53,164 nucleotides of DNA from Spirochaetota bacterium (GTDB taxonomy: Bacteria; Spirochaetota; Spirochaetia; B11-G9). The notes beneath the pieces were generated by a model. It saw nothing but the letters and a program-made list of their open reading frames with translations, did not search any database and was not told the origin of the DNA. Made by a program: the position numbers and the translations under genes. Shown piece by piece: positions 36,434 through 45,104 of the stretch. Every line of letters starts with the position of its first letter. Position 1 is the first letter of the stretch. The stretch spans positions 1 through 53,164 of the forward strand of contig JAJRQE010000203.1 in the NCBI GenBank assembly GCA_024280415.1, in the 5' to 3' direction.

Positions 36434-37852
36434 CTAATCCAAAGGGGGCAGATTTATAATGAATCTTGCTCCCTTATCATTTTCAAAATTAATTGTACCT
36501 TCAAGCTGCATAACAAGACTCAGTACAAGATTAACTCCCAGAGATTCCGCAGTTTCCAGAGAAAAATCATCCGGCAGCCCATTCCCGTTATCCGAAAATA
36601 TAATTTCGATTTCATCACCCTTTATTTTATAGCTAATAGTAATTACCCCGCTTTCCATATCTTTGAATGCATATTTTATTGCATTCGTTGTAAGCTCAGT
36701 CATTACAATTCCAAGGGGAACAGCCTTATTAACATCTATATTTATATCACCCAGACTAATTTCCGCAGATATTCGTTTGTTGTCATGAATAAGGGAATCG
36801 ATAAGATGCCCCACAAGATCTGTTAAATAGTCATCAAGATTAATTCTATTCAGATCCTTTCCCTTGAAAAGTTTTGAATGAACCATGGATATAGAGTCTA
36901 TTCGACTTCTCAGATCATTAAGGACTTCTATCTCTGTTTCGCTGCTGGTATCACTCATCTGGAGATTAATTATGCTGGAAACTATGGCAAGATTATTTTT
37001 AACCCTGTGATAAACTTCCTTAACCATCAGCTCCTTTTCATTGACCTTATCCTTAAGGTTCTCCTCTCGCTGCTTCTGCAGGGAGATATCACTTATAATT
37101 ACAACAATTGAATCGCCGTTTGAAGACTCAAGGTACTCAGCTTTAACAGAATAATACTCTTTCTCACGAAACAGCTCTATGTGAGAAGGATTCTTTCGAT
37201 CCTTTATCTGATCCAGATATTCCTCCAGATTCTGTTTCCAGAGAGGATGAACTTCTGTCAGGAGATTTTTTGCTAGGATTTCTCTTCGTTCTTTACGAAG
37301 AAATCCCAAAACAGAATTATTTACAGCGACAATTCTGTATTCCGGACTTAACTCTACAATACAGTCGGAGATAGAGTCCAAAACTAATTTCAAATGATTA
37401 TTTGAAATTATCAGTTCCTGTGTAATAGCTCTTTTATAAACATCTTCCAGTCCGATAACAGGAACATACTGCTTTTTAGTTCCATTTTGACGAATCTGAT
37501 TCAGAATAAAGGATATATGCTTCCCCATTGAATTAAAAGGGCTCTTTGCTATGCAGGCATCGGCACCCATTGCAAGGTAATCCAGTTCAACTTCCGCCGC
37601 AACACCGGAAATAATAATAATTGAAGCATCCGCAAGTTCCTCCCTGCCCCGTAGAATAGCAACAAGCTGATCACCCCTAATGTAGGGCATAATAAGATCA
37701 ACAAATATGATATCCGGTTTATAATTCTCAATCAGGTCAAGGGCTATCAGACCATTTTCCGCACTTCGTACCGAATACCCCATTTTACTCAGAAAGGAAT
37801 CCATATATTTCAGCAATACCGGATTATTATCAACAACAAGAACATTTTCCAT
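36434..37852 (-). CDS. Receiver-PAS-histidine kinase (HisKA_2 type)
   Basis: A 472-residue cytoplasmic hybrid protein. Residues 1-118 are a receiver domain with phosphoacceptor D52 in IIFVDLIMP; about 155-265 a PAS domain (ISDCIVELSPEYRIVAVNNS); then a HisKA_2 dimerisation domain with the phospho-accepting histidine in EVYHRVKNNLAIVSS; and a C-terminal ATPase domain with ELTTNAIKYAF and FSDNGNGLPDDF. The receiver at the N-terminus means that it is itself controlled by phosphotransfer. The Hpt protein encoded six bases upstream is the natural partner. It ends the operon that starts with the PRPP synthetase gene. Confidence 0.88.
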   Translation of the reverse strand: MENVLVVDNNPVLLKYMDSFLSKMGYSVRSAENGLIALDLIENYKPDIIFVDLIMPYIRGDQLVAILRGREELADASIIIISGVAAEVELDYLAMGADACIAKSPFNSMGKHISFILNQIRQNGTKKQYVPVIGLEDVYKRAITQELIISNNHLKLVLDSISDCIVELSPEYRIVAVNNSVLGFLRKERREILAKNLLTEVHPLWKQNLEEYLDQIKDRKNPSHIELFREKEYYSVKAEYLESSNGDSIVVIISDISLQKQREENLKDKVNEKELMVKEVYHRVKNNLAIVSSIINLQMSDTSSETEIEVLNDLRSRIDSISMVHSKLFKGKDLNRINLDDYLTDLVGHLIDSLIHDNKRISAEISLGDINIDVNKAVPLGIVMTELTTNAIKYAFKDMESGVITISYKIKGDEIEIIFSDNGNGLPDDFSLETAESLGVNLVLSLVMQLEGTINFENDKGARFIINLPPLD

Positions 37853-37858
37853 AACCTG

Positions 37859-38182
37859 TTACTCCACCAACTTCTCAAGATCAGAGAGTTCAGCTTCACA
37901 CTCTCGGATAATATTCTCAATATCGGTAAAAGATTCGTTTTTATTAAGTCTGCTTAAATGTTCAGTCATTCCGCTTATTACAACCAGACCCAGATTAAGG
38001 GAGGAGCCTCTGATATTATGAACAGCTGTTGAAACAGCCTGCGGTTCCTCCTTAAGAGCAGCAAGGCGGATTTTGTCCAGATCATCCCTTGTGGTATCAA
38101 CAAATAGTTGCAAAAGGGGCTTAAAGTCTTCAACATCAAACTCAATCTCAAGAGCAAGATCCTCCAGTGAATATAGACCCAC
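37859..38182 (-). CDS. Histidine phosphotransfer (Hpt) protein
   Basis: A 107-residue helical protein with the Hpt signature AVHNIRGSSLNLGL, phospho-histidine H55. It would shuttle phosphate between a sensor kinase and a receiver, probably that of the neighbouring receiver-kinase. It begins with GTG overlapping the aspartokinase stop codon by one base (TAGTG), so translation is coupled to that gene. Confidence 0.85.
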   Translation of the reverse strand: MGLYSLEDLALEIEFDVEDFKPLLQLFVDTTRDDLDKIRLAALKEEPQAVSTAVHNIRGSSLNLGLVVISGMTEHLSRLNKNESFTDIENIIRECEAELSDLEKLVE

Positions 38183-39477
38183 TATACATTTCCTACCGAT
38201 TTGTAGATTGCTGTTAAGGCATCCCGATAGAATGCTGCATCAATTCCGAGAAGCAGAGTAAGCTCAGAACCCCCGAAACTGATAAAACGGATGTTGATAT
38301 TTTCCTTTGACAGAGCAGAAAAAGCTGCTGCTGCAATTCCTGTCTTATCAATTACTCCGGAACCGACTATGCCTATAACTGCAAAAGATTCCCTGATCTC
38401 CAGAAGATCTGGTTTAAGCTGATCTGCAATTTCCCGAAGGAGAGTATCCGGAGAGTTTATCTGTTTATCCGAAACCAGAAATGAGATACTGTCAAATCCC
38501 CTGGATTCAAATTCAGGAACAATTCCAGCTTTTCCCAATAATTCCAGAAATCTCTCTCTGAACCCAGGATACCGATTAAGCATTAATTTCTCTATAAATA
38601 TATTTGTATAGGAAGTCTTACCTGAGACACCTACAACAGCTTTTTTTTTGTAATCCCTATCTGCTACTATGAAAGTACCGGGAGCATCAGGATCATTGGT
38701 ATTCCGGATATTTATGGGAATATTATGATCTTTAACAGGAGTAACTGCTTCTTCATGGAATACATTAGCCCCAATGGAGGCCAGCTCCCTGATCTCCTTA
38801 TAGGTCAATTCAGGAACTGCAACAGGATTCCTGACAATACGGGGATCGGCCATAAGAAGACCGGAAACATCTGTCCAGTTTTCATAGACCTCAGCATTAA
38901 CTGCCCTGGCGGCAATAGCACCTGTAATATCTGAGCCCCCTCTGGAAAAAGTTTTTATATTTCCATCAGGATCAGAACCGTAAAAACCCGGAAGAATATA
39001 GAGCCCATCCCCCTTAATTCTATCCTTCAGTCCGGTATAACTTGATTCTTCGATCCTTCCATCGGATGTAAGTCTGATCACCTCTGCTGCATCAATAAAT
39101 TCTGCTCCAAAAAAACCGCTCAACATCTTTGCCGCCAGATACTCACCTCTGGATGCAGCATAATCAGGACCCCGGCCTTCTTCTATTCCCGATTCAACCT
39201 CATCAAGAATAGTGCTTATTGAGTCAATTCCAAGGGTATTACATATTTCAGTGTATCTTGCCCTGATAATTTTAAAACTGCCGGCTTTATTCCCTTCTGC
39301 CACCTCATCATGACATCTATAGAGTATATCTGTAATTTTTTCATCACTATTATTTCGCTTACCAGGAGCCGAGACAACTATAAGCCTTCTCCTGGAGTCA
39401 CTCATCAGAATTTCACGCACCTTGAAAATCTGGGAGGCGTCAGCAACAGAACTCCCTCCGAACTTACAGACTATCAT
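38182..39477 (-). CDS. Aspartate kinase
   Basis: A 431-residue aspartokinase, catalysing the ATP-dependent phosphorylation of aspartate for lysine, threonine and methionine synthesis. Seen: VCKFGGSSVADASQ at the N-terminus, GRGPDYAASRGEYLAAKML, FSRGGSDITGAIAARAVNAEVYENWTDV in two pieces (FSRGGSDITG, EVYENWTDVSG), and C-terminal ACT domains (FAVIGIVGSGVID) that in relatives bind the inhibitory amino acid. The start follows GGGGAG. It is translationally coupled to the Hpt gene, which is unusual for a biosynthetic enzyme. Confidence 0.9.
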   Translation of the reverse strand: MIVCKFGGSSVADASQIFKVREILMSDSRRRLIVVSAPGKRNNSDEKITDILYRCHDEVAEGNKAGSFKIIRARYTEICNTLGIDSISTILDEVESGIEEGRGPDYAASRGEYLAAKMLSGFFGAEFIDAAEVIRLTSDGRIEESSYTGLKDRIKGDGLYILPGFYGSDPDGNIKTFSRGGSDITGAIAARAVNAEVYENWTDVSGLLMADPRIVRNPVAVPELTYKEIRELASIGANVFHEEAVTPVKDHNIPINIRNTNDPDAPGTFIVADRDYKKKAVVGVSGKTSYTNIFIEKLMLNRYPGFRERFLELLGKAGIVPEFESRGFDSISFLVSDKQINSPDTLLREIADQLKPDLLEIRESFAVIGIVGSGVIDKTGIAAAAFSALSKENINIRFISFGGSELTLLLGIDAAFYRDALTAIYKSVGNV

Positions 39478-39515
39478 GATTAATTCTCCCCTGAGTGGTA
39501 AATAGACAAGCCATT

Positions 39516-40937
39516 TTACAGGTAATCATTTCCACTCATCATCTTCACAACATCCCTGCAACGCTGATGGTAGAAATTATACCCTTCAGTATATTTTTCG
39601 TGTTCATTTTTATCCGGAATGTGTATTTTGGTAATTTTTACCAGCGATTCAGCTGATTCCTGAAGAGTATTAAAAAATCCGGCCGATGTAAACCCCGCAC
39701 AGCTGTTTCCTGTTAATTCGGTATCAATTATTGATGGAACTTCAACTGCTTTTCCGGTAATATCTGCCTTCATCTGGTTCCAGATACTGCTTCTTCCCTG
39801 ACCTCCGGAAACCCGCAGACTAGTCACACTGCAGTTATTGGCTTCAAGTGTTTCGATTAGATCTCTTACTCCATATGCAATCGCATTGGTTACGGCACGT
39901 CCCATCTCTTCCGGACCGTGGTCTGCTTCCAGACCTATAAATAATCCCCCGGAAAACTCCCAGACGGCACCTCTGTGCAGAGATGGATAAAATCCGGGAA
40001 TCGAAACAGTATGACCGACCTCTCTGATCTCTTCCAGCATAAGGGAATAATCTTTATCCTTCTGACCCGATATTCTTCTGAACCATTCAAAGATTGCACC
40101 TGTTGAAGATAATATACCAGCAGCATTAAAATAGTTATCAATTACATGAGGTAAAGTTCTTATTCGACTGTTTTCAACGGGTACAGGTGAACAGTAGTTA
40201 ATACCCTCCGAGGTACCTGCTCTGTCACAGGTTCTTCCGGGAAAAACCGAGGCTGTACCAAGAATTGCCATTATAAAATCGGATCCTCCTGCAAAAACAG
40301 GAATCCCCTCAGGAATACCCGAGAGTGTACTCCCCTTCCGGGTAACCCTCCCCATGGGATCACCTATCCTGAAAAGCTTTGGAAATTTTTCACTATCCAG
40401 ACCATAAGTCTTTATACTCTCTCCTGTCCAGATATAGGGATCAAATGCTTCGGTAGTTGTAAATCCTGCATAGGTACCAGTCAGAAGGAATGATACATAT
40501 TCAGGACAACCAAGAAAAATTTCAGTCCTGTCATAAACTGAACTTTTGTTTTCTTTGATCCAGGATGCAATGGGGAGAAAGAAGGAGCTTTCACCCTGAA
40601 TTCTCCTCTCCCGTTTATCAACCCAGAGATGAGTATTGCCTGCAGGTTTTCCGTCAGCCCCCAGAGGTACCAGAGTGGGTCCGTTCCCGCTGACAACAAC
40701 TCCTCTAATATTATACTGATTGAGTGTTTTTCTGCCGGATAAAAGATTTATTAATTCATGAAGTGCCCTGTCCCAGATTAAACTGTCCCAATCCAAAAAA
40801 TCGTTCCGGCTTGTATCTGCAAGAGGGACTCTGGTAAAAGAGAGAAGCTCTCCGGAAAGTGAAACTATCCCCCCTTTCATTGCGGAGGTTCCAATATCTA
40901 TTGATAAAATACACGGTTCCGGACCATTCATTTCCAC
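39516..40937 (-). CDS. FGGY-family carbohydrate kinase (xylulokinase-like)
   Basis: A 473-residue sugar kinase: N-terminal ATP-binding motif ILSIDIGTSAMKGGIVSL, catalytic-type aspartate region VFAGGSDFIMAILG, and C-terminal LRVSGGQGRSSIWNQMKADITG. The family phosphorylates sugars such as xylulose or gluconate; the substrate cannot be decided here. It begins three bases after the PRPP synthetase stop, with GTG at 40937 or, perhaps more likely, ATG at 40931. Confidence 0.82.
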   Translation of the reverse strand: MEMNGPEPCILSIDIGTSAMKGGIVSLSGELLSFTRVPLADTSRNDFLDWDSLIWDRALHELINLLSGRKTLNQYNIRGVVVSGNGPTLVPLGADGKPAGNTHLWVDKRERRIQGESSFFLPIASWIKENKSSVYDRTEIFLGCPEYVSFLLTGTYAGFTTTEAFDPYIWTGESIKTYGLDSEKFPKLFRIGDPMGRVTRKGSTLSGIPEGIPVFAGGSDFIMAILGTASVFPGRTCDRAGTSEGINYCSPVPVENSRIRTLPHVIDNYFNAAGILSSTGAIFEWFRRISGQKDKDYSLMLEEIREVGHTVSIPGFYPSLHRGAVWEFSGGLFIGLEADHGPEEMGRAVTNAIAYGVRDLIETLEANNCSVTSLRVSGGQGRSSIWNQMKADITGKAVEVPSIIDTELTGNSCAGFTSAGFFNTLQESAESLVKITKIHIPDKNEHEKYTEGYNFYHQRCRDVVKMMSGNDYL

Positions 40938-40940
40938 ACT

Positions 40941-42176
40941 CTAATTTTTGTTTAGAAGCTTCTGGATCATTCGACTGTTATCCAGCAGAGGGCTTAGAGA
41001 TCTTTCATGGTAGAGCCTTGAGATACTTCTTGCTATAAGATCCGAAACCGGAGCACTTATATACCACTCCCGGTCAAGCAGTTCACTGTCATGGTAAACA
41101 GCCGTAGTTCCAATAATATATTCAAACAAGCCCTCTTTATGAGCCTCATCAAAATAGTGAACTGCATCTCCGGAAAAAATAGGCAGACTTATTGAGCAGA
41201 TAATCTTTCTGGCACCAAAGCCCTTCAATGCACGCATCGCCATAATAAGGGTTCCCCCTGTCCCAAGCATATCATCTGCCATAAAAACAATCTTGTCCCT
41301 TACATCTCCCAGAAGCCGTATATCTGTAATATTGGTTTTACCAGCATTCGCGGTTACCTTTGAATAATCACGTTCTTTATAGAGCATGGCAAGGGGCTTC
41401 TGAAGATTGCCTGCAAAAAATTTATTTCGGTCAACGGCACCTGTATCCGGAGAAACAACGACAAGATCGGGATCATCAAAATCCACCAGGGTCTTTAGCT
41501 TAAGAAGAACCTGATAGGATCCATGGAGGTTCTCAAGAATAAGACCCTTAAAACTATTCTCTATCTCTTTAGAGTGGATATCAATTGTTATTATCCTGTT
41601 TGCACCCATAAATTCACATATCTGACCAAACCTGCTGGCAGTCAGAGCCTCTCTTCCCTTTTTCTTATGCTGTCGGGAATAAGGGTAAGTGGGAAGAACC
41701 AGAGTAACACTTGTAGCACCTGCCTGCCGAACAGCATCCATTGTTACAAACAGAAGAAAAATATGATCATTTACAGAAAGAATATGGGTTTCATCTTCCC
41801 CGTTGAAGCTGATAGGATAATGATTTTCCACATCCTGTATAATAAAAATATTCATCCCTTTTACAGAAGAGTTTATCTCAGCCTTGAACTCTCCATTGGC
41901 AAATCTGGTAAAGGTGACAGGAAGCTTAAATGACGGTGGTTGATATTTAGTAAAATTGCTGTTGTGGTTAAGGCGTACAGAATGAAGATCTTCATTCAGA
42001 TACATCATTTTCCAAACAGCTTCGACAGGCATATCATATTTTCGTGAAATATGAGCAGCCAGTCTGTTGTACTTCTTTGTATATTGCTTCTTTAAATGGC
42101 GAGTTACTTCTGCCGTAATTTTCTCGGTTCCAGGGCAGGAGATAACCCCAAGCTTAACAGGTTTTGTGGGACTCAT
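40941..42176 (-). CDS. prs: Ribose-phosphate pyrophosphokinase (PRPP synthetase) with N-terminal insertion
   Basis: A 411-residue enzyme that makes phosphoribosyl pyrophosphate from ribose-5-phosphate and ATP. Seen: FANGEFKAEINSSVKGMNIFII, YPYSRQHKKKGREALTASRF, VVSPDTGAVDRNKFFA, and the PRPP loop MADDMLGTGGTLIMA. It is about 95 residues longer than the usual 315-residue form; an insertion of about 60 residues lies between the first helix and the conserved FANGE motif. The start at 42176 (MSPTKP) is chosen for GGAAG six bases upstream; a longer frame would begin upstream of a likely -10 box (TATACT). First gene of a five-gene operon. Confidence 0.88.
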   Translation of the reverse strand: MSPTKPVKLGVISCPGTEKITAEVTRHLKKQYTKKYNRLAAHISRKYDMPVEAVWKMMYLNEDLHSVRLNHNSNFTKYQPPSFKLPVTFTRFANGEFKAEINSSVKGMNIFIIQDVENHYPISFNGEDETHILSVNDHIFLLFVTMDAVRQAGATSVTLVLPTYPYSRQHKKKGREALTASRFGQICEFMGANRIITIDIHSKEIENSFKGLILENLHGSYQVLLKLKTLVDFDDPDLVVVSPDTGAVDRNKFFAGNLQKPLAMLYKERDYSKVTANAGKTNITDIRLLGDVRDKIVFMADDMLGTGGTLIMAMRALKGFGARKIICSISLPIFSGDAVHYFDEAHKEGLFEYIIGTTAVYHDSELLDREWYISAPVSDLIARSISRLYHERSLSPLLDNSRMIQKLLNKN

Positions 42177-42314
42177 ATTTACTTCCATCGTTATAGACAT
42201 TATGATCAGTATAGGGTGAACATACCATAAGGACTTTTCAGAGGTCAATATGAACAGAGGTTTTTGCGCAATATCACATAGTGGATGTTAAAACAGTTCT
42301 TTCCCTATTCACCC

Positions 42315-42343
42315 TTGACAACCGCCACTATTGCTCTTATATT
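42315..42343 (+). promoter_or_regulatory. Promoter of the rfuABCD operon
   Basis: TTGACA (42315-42320) and TATATT (42338-42343) with an ideal 17-base spacer. Transcription would begin about ten bases before the FMN riboswitch. Confidence 0.8.
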
Positions 42344-42352
42344 TCAACTATA

Positions 42353-42475
42353 ATTTCTTCGAGGGAGGGACATTTTGTCCCGACCGGCGGTTAGAGTCCG
42401 CAATCCTGATTCTTTTTCAGGGTGAAACGGTGTAATTCCGTTACCGACAGTGCAAGTCTGGATGGGAGAAGAAAT
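42353..42475 (+). ncRNA. FMN riboswitch (RFN element)
   Basis: The conserved core of the RFN element is present: GTCCCGACCGGCGGT, AGAGTCCGC, GGTGAAACGGTGTAATTCCG, ACCGACAGT and AGTCTGGATGGGAG. The closing helix P1 pairs 42353-42360 with 42468-42475 over eight bases. FMN binding is expected to turn off the downstream riboflavin uptake genes. Confidence 0.95.
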
Positions 42476-42540
42476 GTTCCGGTACCGGAACTGTGTCTTT
42501 TTGTTCTCCCTGTGACAGCTCTCTTGAATTTAAGGAGAAC
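42464..42540 (+). promoter_or_regulatory. Riboswitch expression platform with a Shine-Dalgarno sequester
   Basis: TTCTCCC (42504-42510) can pair with GGGAGAA (42464-42470), part of which belongs to the aptamer's closing helix. The overlapping GTTCTCC (42503-42509) is a perfect 7-base complement of GGAGAAC (42534-42540), the ribosome binding site of rfuA. The two pairings exclude each other, giving a translational switch: FMN frees the sequester and hides the ribosome binding site. A separate palindrome, GTTCCGGTACCGGAAC (42476-42491), followed after four bases by TCTTTTTG, could add termination. Confidence 0.6.
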
Positions 42541-42545
42541 ATATT

Positions 42546-43601
42546 ATGAATAAAAGAATAGTTCCCGGCTTACTTCTTACGGCAATTTTAACTGTTCTAT
42601 TTTTTTCCAGCTGTACAAAACAAACAGAAAAAAAGGAAGCCCAATCCAAAGACTACTCGGTAGCACTCTTTATTCCTGGAGTTGTAGCAGGTAGTCCCAC
42701 TTATGAAATGATGGTCAGAGGAGCTAAAAAAGCAATTTCTGAAATACCAAATGGGAAAATTAAAGTTATTGAAGGGGGATACAATCAGGGAGAGTGGCTG
42801 GAAAAACTTACAGTCATAGCAGCTTCCAGGGAGTATGATCTCATCGTATCTACAAATCCCGCAATGCCTGCTATAAGTGCAGAAGTATCAAAACAGTTTC
42901 CGCAACAGAAATTTTTTCTTCTGGATGGATTTCTGGAAGGAAATAACAGCATCTACACCTTCAGATACAATCAGAAGGAACAGGGATTCCTGGGTGGTTA
43001 CTTTGCAGGACTGGTTACAACCAGTACAATGGAAGGGGCAAACAAAGATCTCAAAATAGGACTGATTGCCGGTCAGGAATATCCAGATATGATGCAGGCT
43101 ATTCTACCGGGATTCAAAGCCGGAGCAGCAGCAGCCAATACCAATATTTCTGTGGATTTTCGTGTAGTGGGAAATTGGTATGATGCCGAAAAGGCAAGAT
43201 CTCTGGCAGCAAGCATCTACGACAGCGGAGCTGATATTATCCTGACAATTGCAGGAGGCGCTAACCAGGGTGTAATTACTGCCGGCAGAAATTTGGGCAA
43301 ATATGTTCTCATGTATGATGTCAGTAGTTATGACGATGCTCCTGGTATAATCGCAGGATCAACCATTATCAGACAGGAGAAAGCTGCATACGAAAAAATA
43401 AAAGAAGCTATTGCAGGTAAAATGAAATTTGGAAGTGCAGACATAGCAGATGTAAAAGGGGGATGGGTTAGTTTCGACAATAAACATCCCCTCTATCAGA
43501 AGAATATTCCTCAGGATGTAAAGGATAAGCTTCAGGAGATGCTGAACAGATTTGAATCAGGAACTCTGTCTCTTAAAATGCCGGTGTATCTGGGGAAATA
43601 A
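42546..43601 (+). CDS. rfuA: Riboflavin-binding lipoprotein of the Rfu ABC transporter (BMP family)
   Basis: A 351-residue BMP-type lipoprotein with signal MNKRIVPGLLLTAILTVLFF and lipobox FSSC. Seen in the mature part: YSVALFIPGVVAGSPTYEMM, IEGGYNQGEWLEKL, FLGGYFAGLVTT, GLIAGQEYPDMM and GGANQGVI. In Treponema pallidum the equivalent RfuA (TP0298) binds riboflavin. The FMN riboswitch directly upstream makes riboflavin the likely ligand here too; without it, a nucleoside-binding BMP protein would have been equally plausible. Confidence 0.88.
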   Translation: MNKRIVPGLLLTAILTVLFFSSCTKQTEKKEAQSKDYSVALFIPGVVAGSPTYEMMVRGAKKAISEIPNGKIKVIEGGYNQGEWLEKLTVIAASREYDLIVSTNPAMPAISAEVSKQFPQQKFFLLDGFLEGNNSIYTFRYNQKEQGFLGGYFAGLVTTSTMEGANKDLKIGLIAGQEYPDMMQAILPGFKAGAAAANTNISVDFRVVGNWYDAEKARSLAASIYDSGADIILTIAGGANQGVITAGRNLGKYVLMYDVSSYDDAPGIIAGSTIIRQEKAAYEKIKEAIAGKMKFGSADIADVKGGWVSFDNKHPLYQKNIPQDVKDKLQEMLNRFESGTLSLKMPVYLGK

Positions 43602-43604
43602 AAA

Positions 43605-45104
43605 ATGGATACGCCCCTCCTTGAAATGCATGGTATTGCAAAAACCTTCCACAAAAATAGTGTAAAGGCTGTTGATGGAGCAAATCTCATTGTGGGTCAA
43701 AGTGAAATTCATATTATTATAGGTGAAAACGGAGCCGGAAAATCAACCTTAATGCATATTCTTTCCGGTGAAGTTTTTCCGGATTCCGGTAAAATTATAT
43801 TTAACAACAGAGAGGGTATACCCGGAACTCCCTCAGAAGCTCTTGGGGAAGGGATCGGTATGCTTCACCAGCACATTAAACTTATACCGGAACTGACAGT
43901 ACTGGAAAATATAATACTGGGAGCAGAGCCTTCCGGAGGATATGGTATTATTAATAGAAAAGAGGCGATAAAAAAGCTTAACCGACTTTCTGTTAAATAT
44001 GATCTTTCTGCAGAACCTGATAAACTGGTCAGTACACTAAACTCCGATGAAAAACAGAAAACAGCACTGTTGTCAATTCTGTTCCAGGATATAAAACTCC
44101 TTATTCTGGATGAGCCCACAACTTTTTTCAGTGAGCTGAAAACAGACTCCGTTTATAAACTTATCCGGAAATTAAAGAGTATAGGTAAATCGGTTGTAAT
44201 CATTACCCATAAACTGAAGGAAGCTGCTGCAATTGGTGATTTTATAACTGTAATGAGAGGGGGTAAAACCATTCTCACACTAAAGGCCTCAGAAACTGAT
44301 CCCCATAGATTATCAAATATTATCTTTGGTGATGAAAAAAATCTTTCACCTGTACGATCCGGATCAATTTTTGGCAATCCCCTTCTGGAATTGAAAAACC
44401 TGCTATTTATTAAAAACGGGAAGGAGATCCTGGATATTTCACTGACAGTCAGAGAGGGTGAAATTGTTGTGGTAACGGGAATAAGGGAAAGCGGCCTGGA
44501 AACACTGGAAAAACTATTGTCCGGAGAATATAAAGCATCTGCCGGGATAATCATGTACAAAACAGCTGAACTGTCCGGTAGAACAGAATTAAGAAAAAGA
44601 AAGGCAGGATATATCCCTTCTGACAGAATAAAAACCGGCACCAGTACAGAATCATCTATTGCTGAAAATATGATCCTTCTCAATTATAAATCATTTTCTA
44701 AATCAGGTATTTTCAGGGCTGGATCAATTAAGAAATTCGCATACACTCTTATAAAAAAATATGGAATCACAGGGGTTCCCGGACAGATAATGTCCACACT
44801 CTCGGGTGGGAATATACAACGGGTTATGATATCCAGGGAAATAGAGGCAAATCCGGAACTGCTTATTGTTGCAGAACCCTCAAGAGGACTTGATATTAAA
44901 TCAAAATCACTAATATATAATAAAATTTTCAACCTCAAAAACAAAGGATCAGGAATACTGATTATAAGCTCAGATATCGAAGAATCCCTCAGGATTGCGG
45001 ACAGACTTATTATTCTGTATGATGGAAAAGTTGCCTACAGTGGAGATGGTAAAGGTATCGACAGATCCGCACTTGGTAAAATAATGCTTGGATACGACAG
45101 ATGA
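43605..45104 (+). CDS. rfuB: Riboflavin ABC transporter ATPase, tandem nucleotide-binding domains
   Basis: A 499-residue ATPase with two fused nucleotide-binding domains. The first has Walker A GENGAGKST and Walker B LLILDEPTT, but its signature is degenerate (LNSDEKQKT). The second has a degenerate Walker A (GIRESGLET lacks the lysine) but a good signature, LSGGNIQRVMISREI, and AEPSRGLD. The two halves thus combine to one canonical ATP site, as in related Rbs/BMP-type ATPases. It starts three bases after rfuA and overlaps rfuC by four bases (ATGA). Confidence 0.9.
   Translation: MDTPLLEMHGIAKTFHKNSVKAVDGANLIVGQSEIHIIIGENGAGKSTLMHILSGEVFPDSGKIIFNNREGIPGTPSEALGEGIGMLHQHIKLIPELTVLENIILGAEPSGGYGIINRKEAIKKLNRLSVKYDLSAEPDKLVSTLNSDEKQKTALLSILFQDIKLLILDEPTTFFSELKTDSVYKLIRKLKSIGKSVVIITHKLKEAAAIGDFITVMRGGKTILTLKASETDPHRLSNIIFGDEKNLSPVRSGSIFGNPLLELKNLLFIKNGKEILDISLTVREGEIVVVTGIRESGLETLEKLLSGEYKASAGIIMYKTAELSGRTELRKRKAGYIPSDRIKTGTSTESSIAENMILLNYKSFSKSGIFRAGSIKKFAYTLIKKYGITGVPGQIMSTLSGGNIQRVMISREIEANPELLIVAEPSRGLDIKSKSLIYNKIFNLKNKGSGILIISSDIEESLRIADRLIILYDGKVAYSGDGKGIDRSALGKIMLGYDR

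Noticed and set aside
44153-44683. 176-residue minus-strand frame opposite rfuB and similar long antisense frames in rfuB, rfuC and glpA
   Set aside because: They mirror strongly conserved plus-strand genes, show no family motifs and lack ribosome binding sites.
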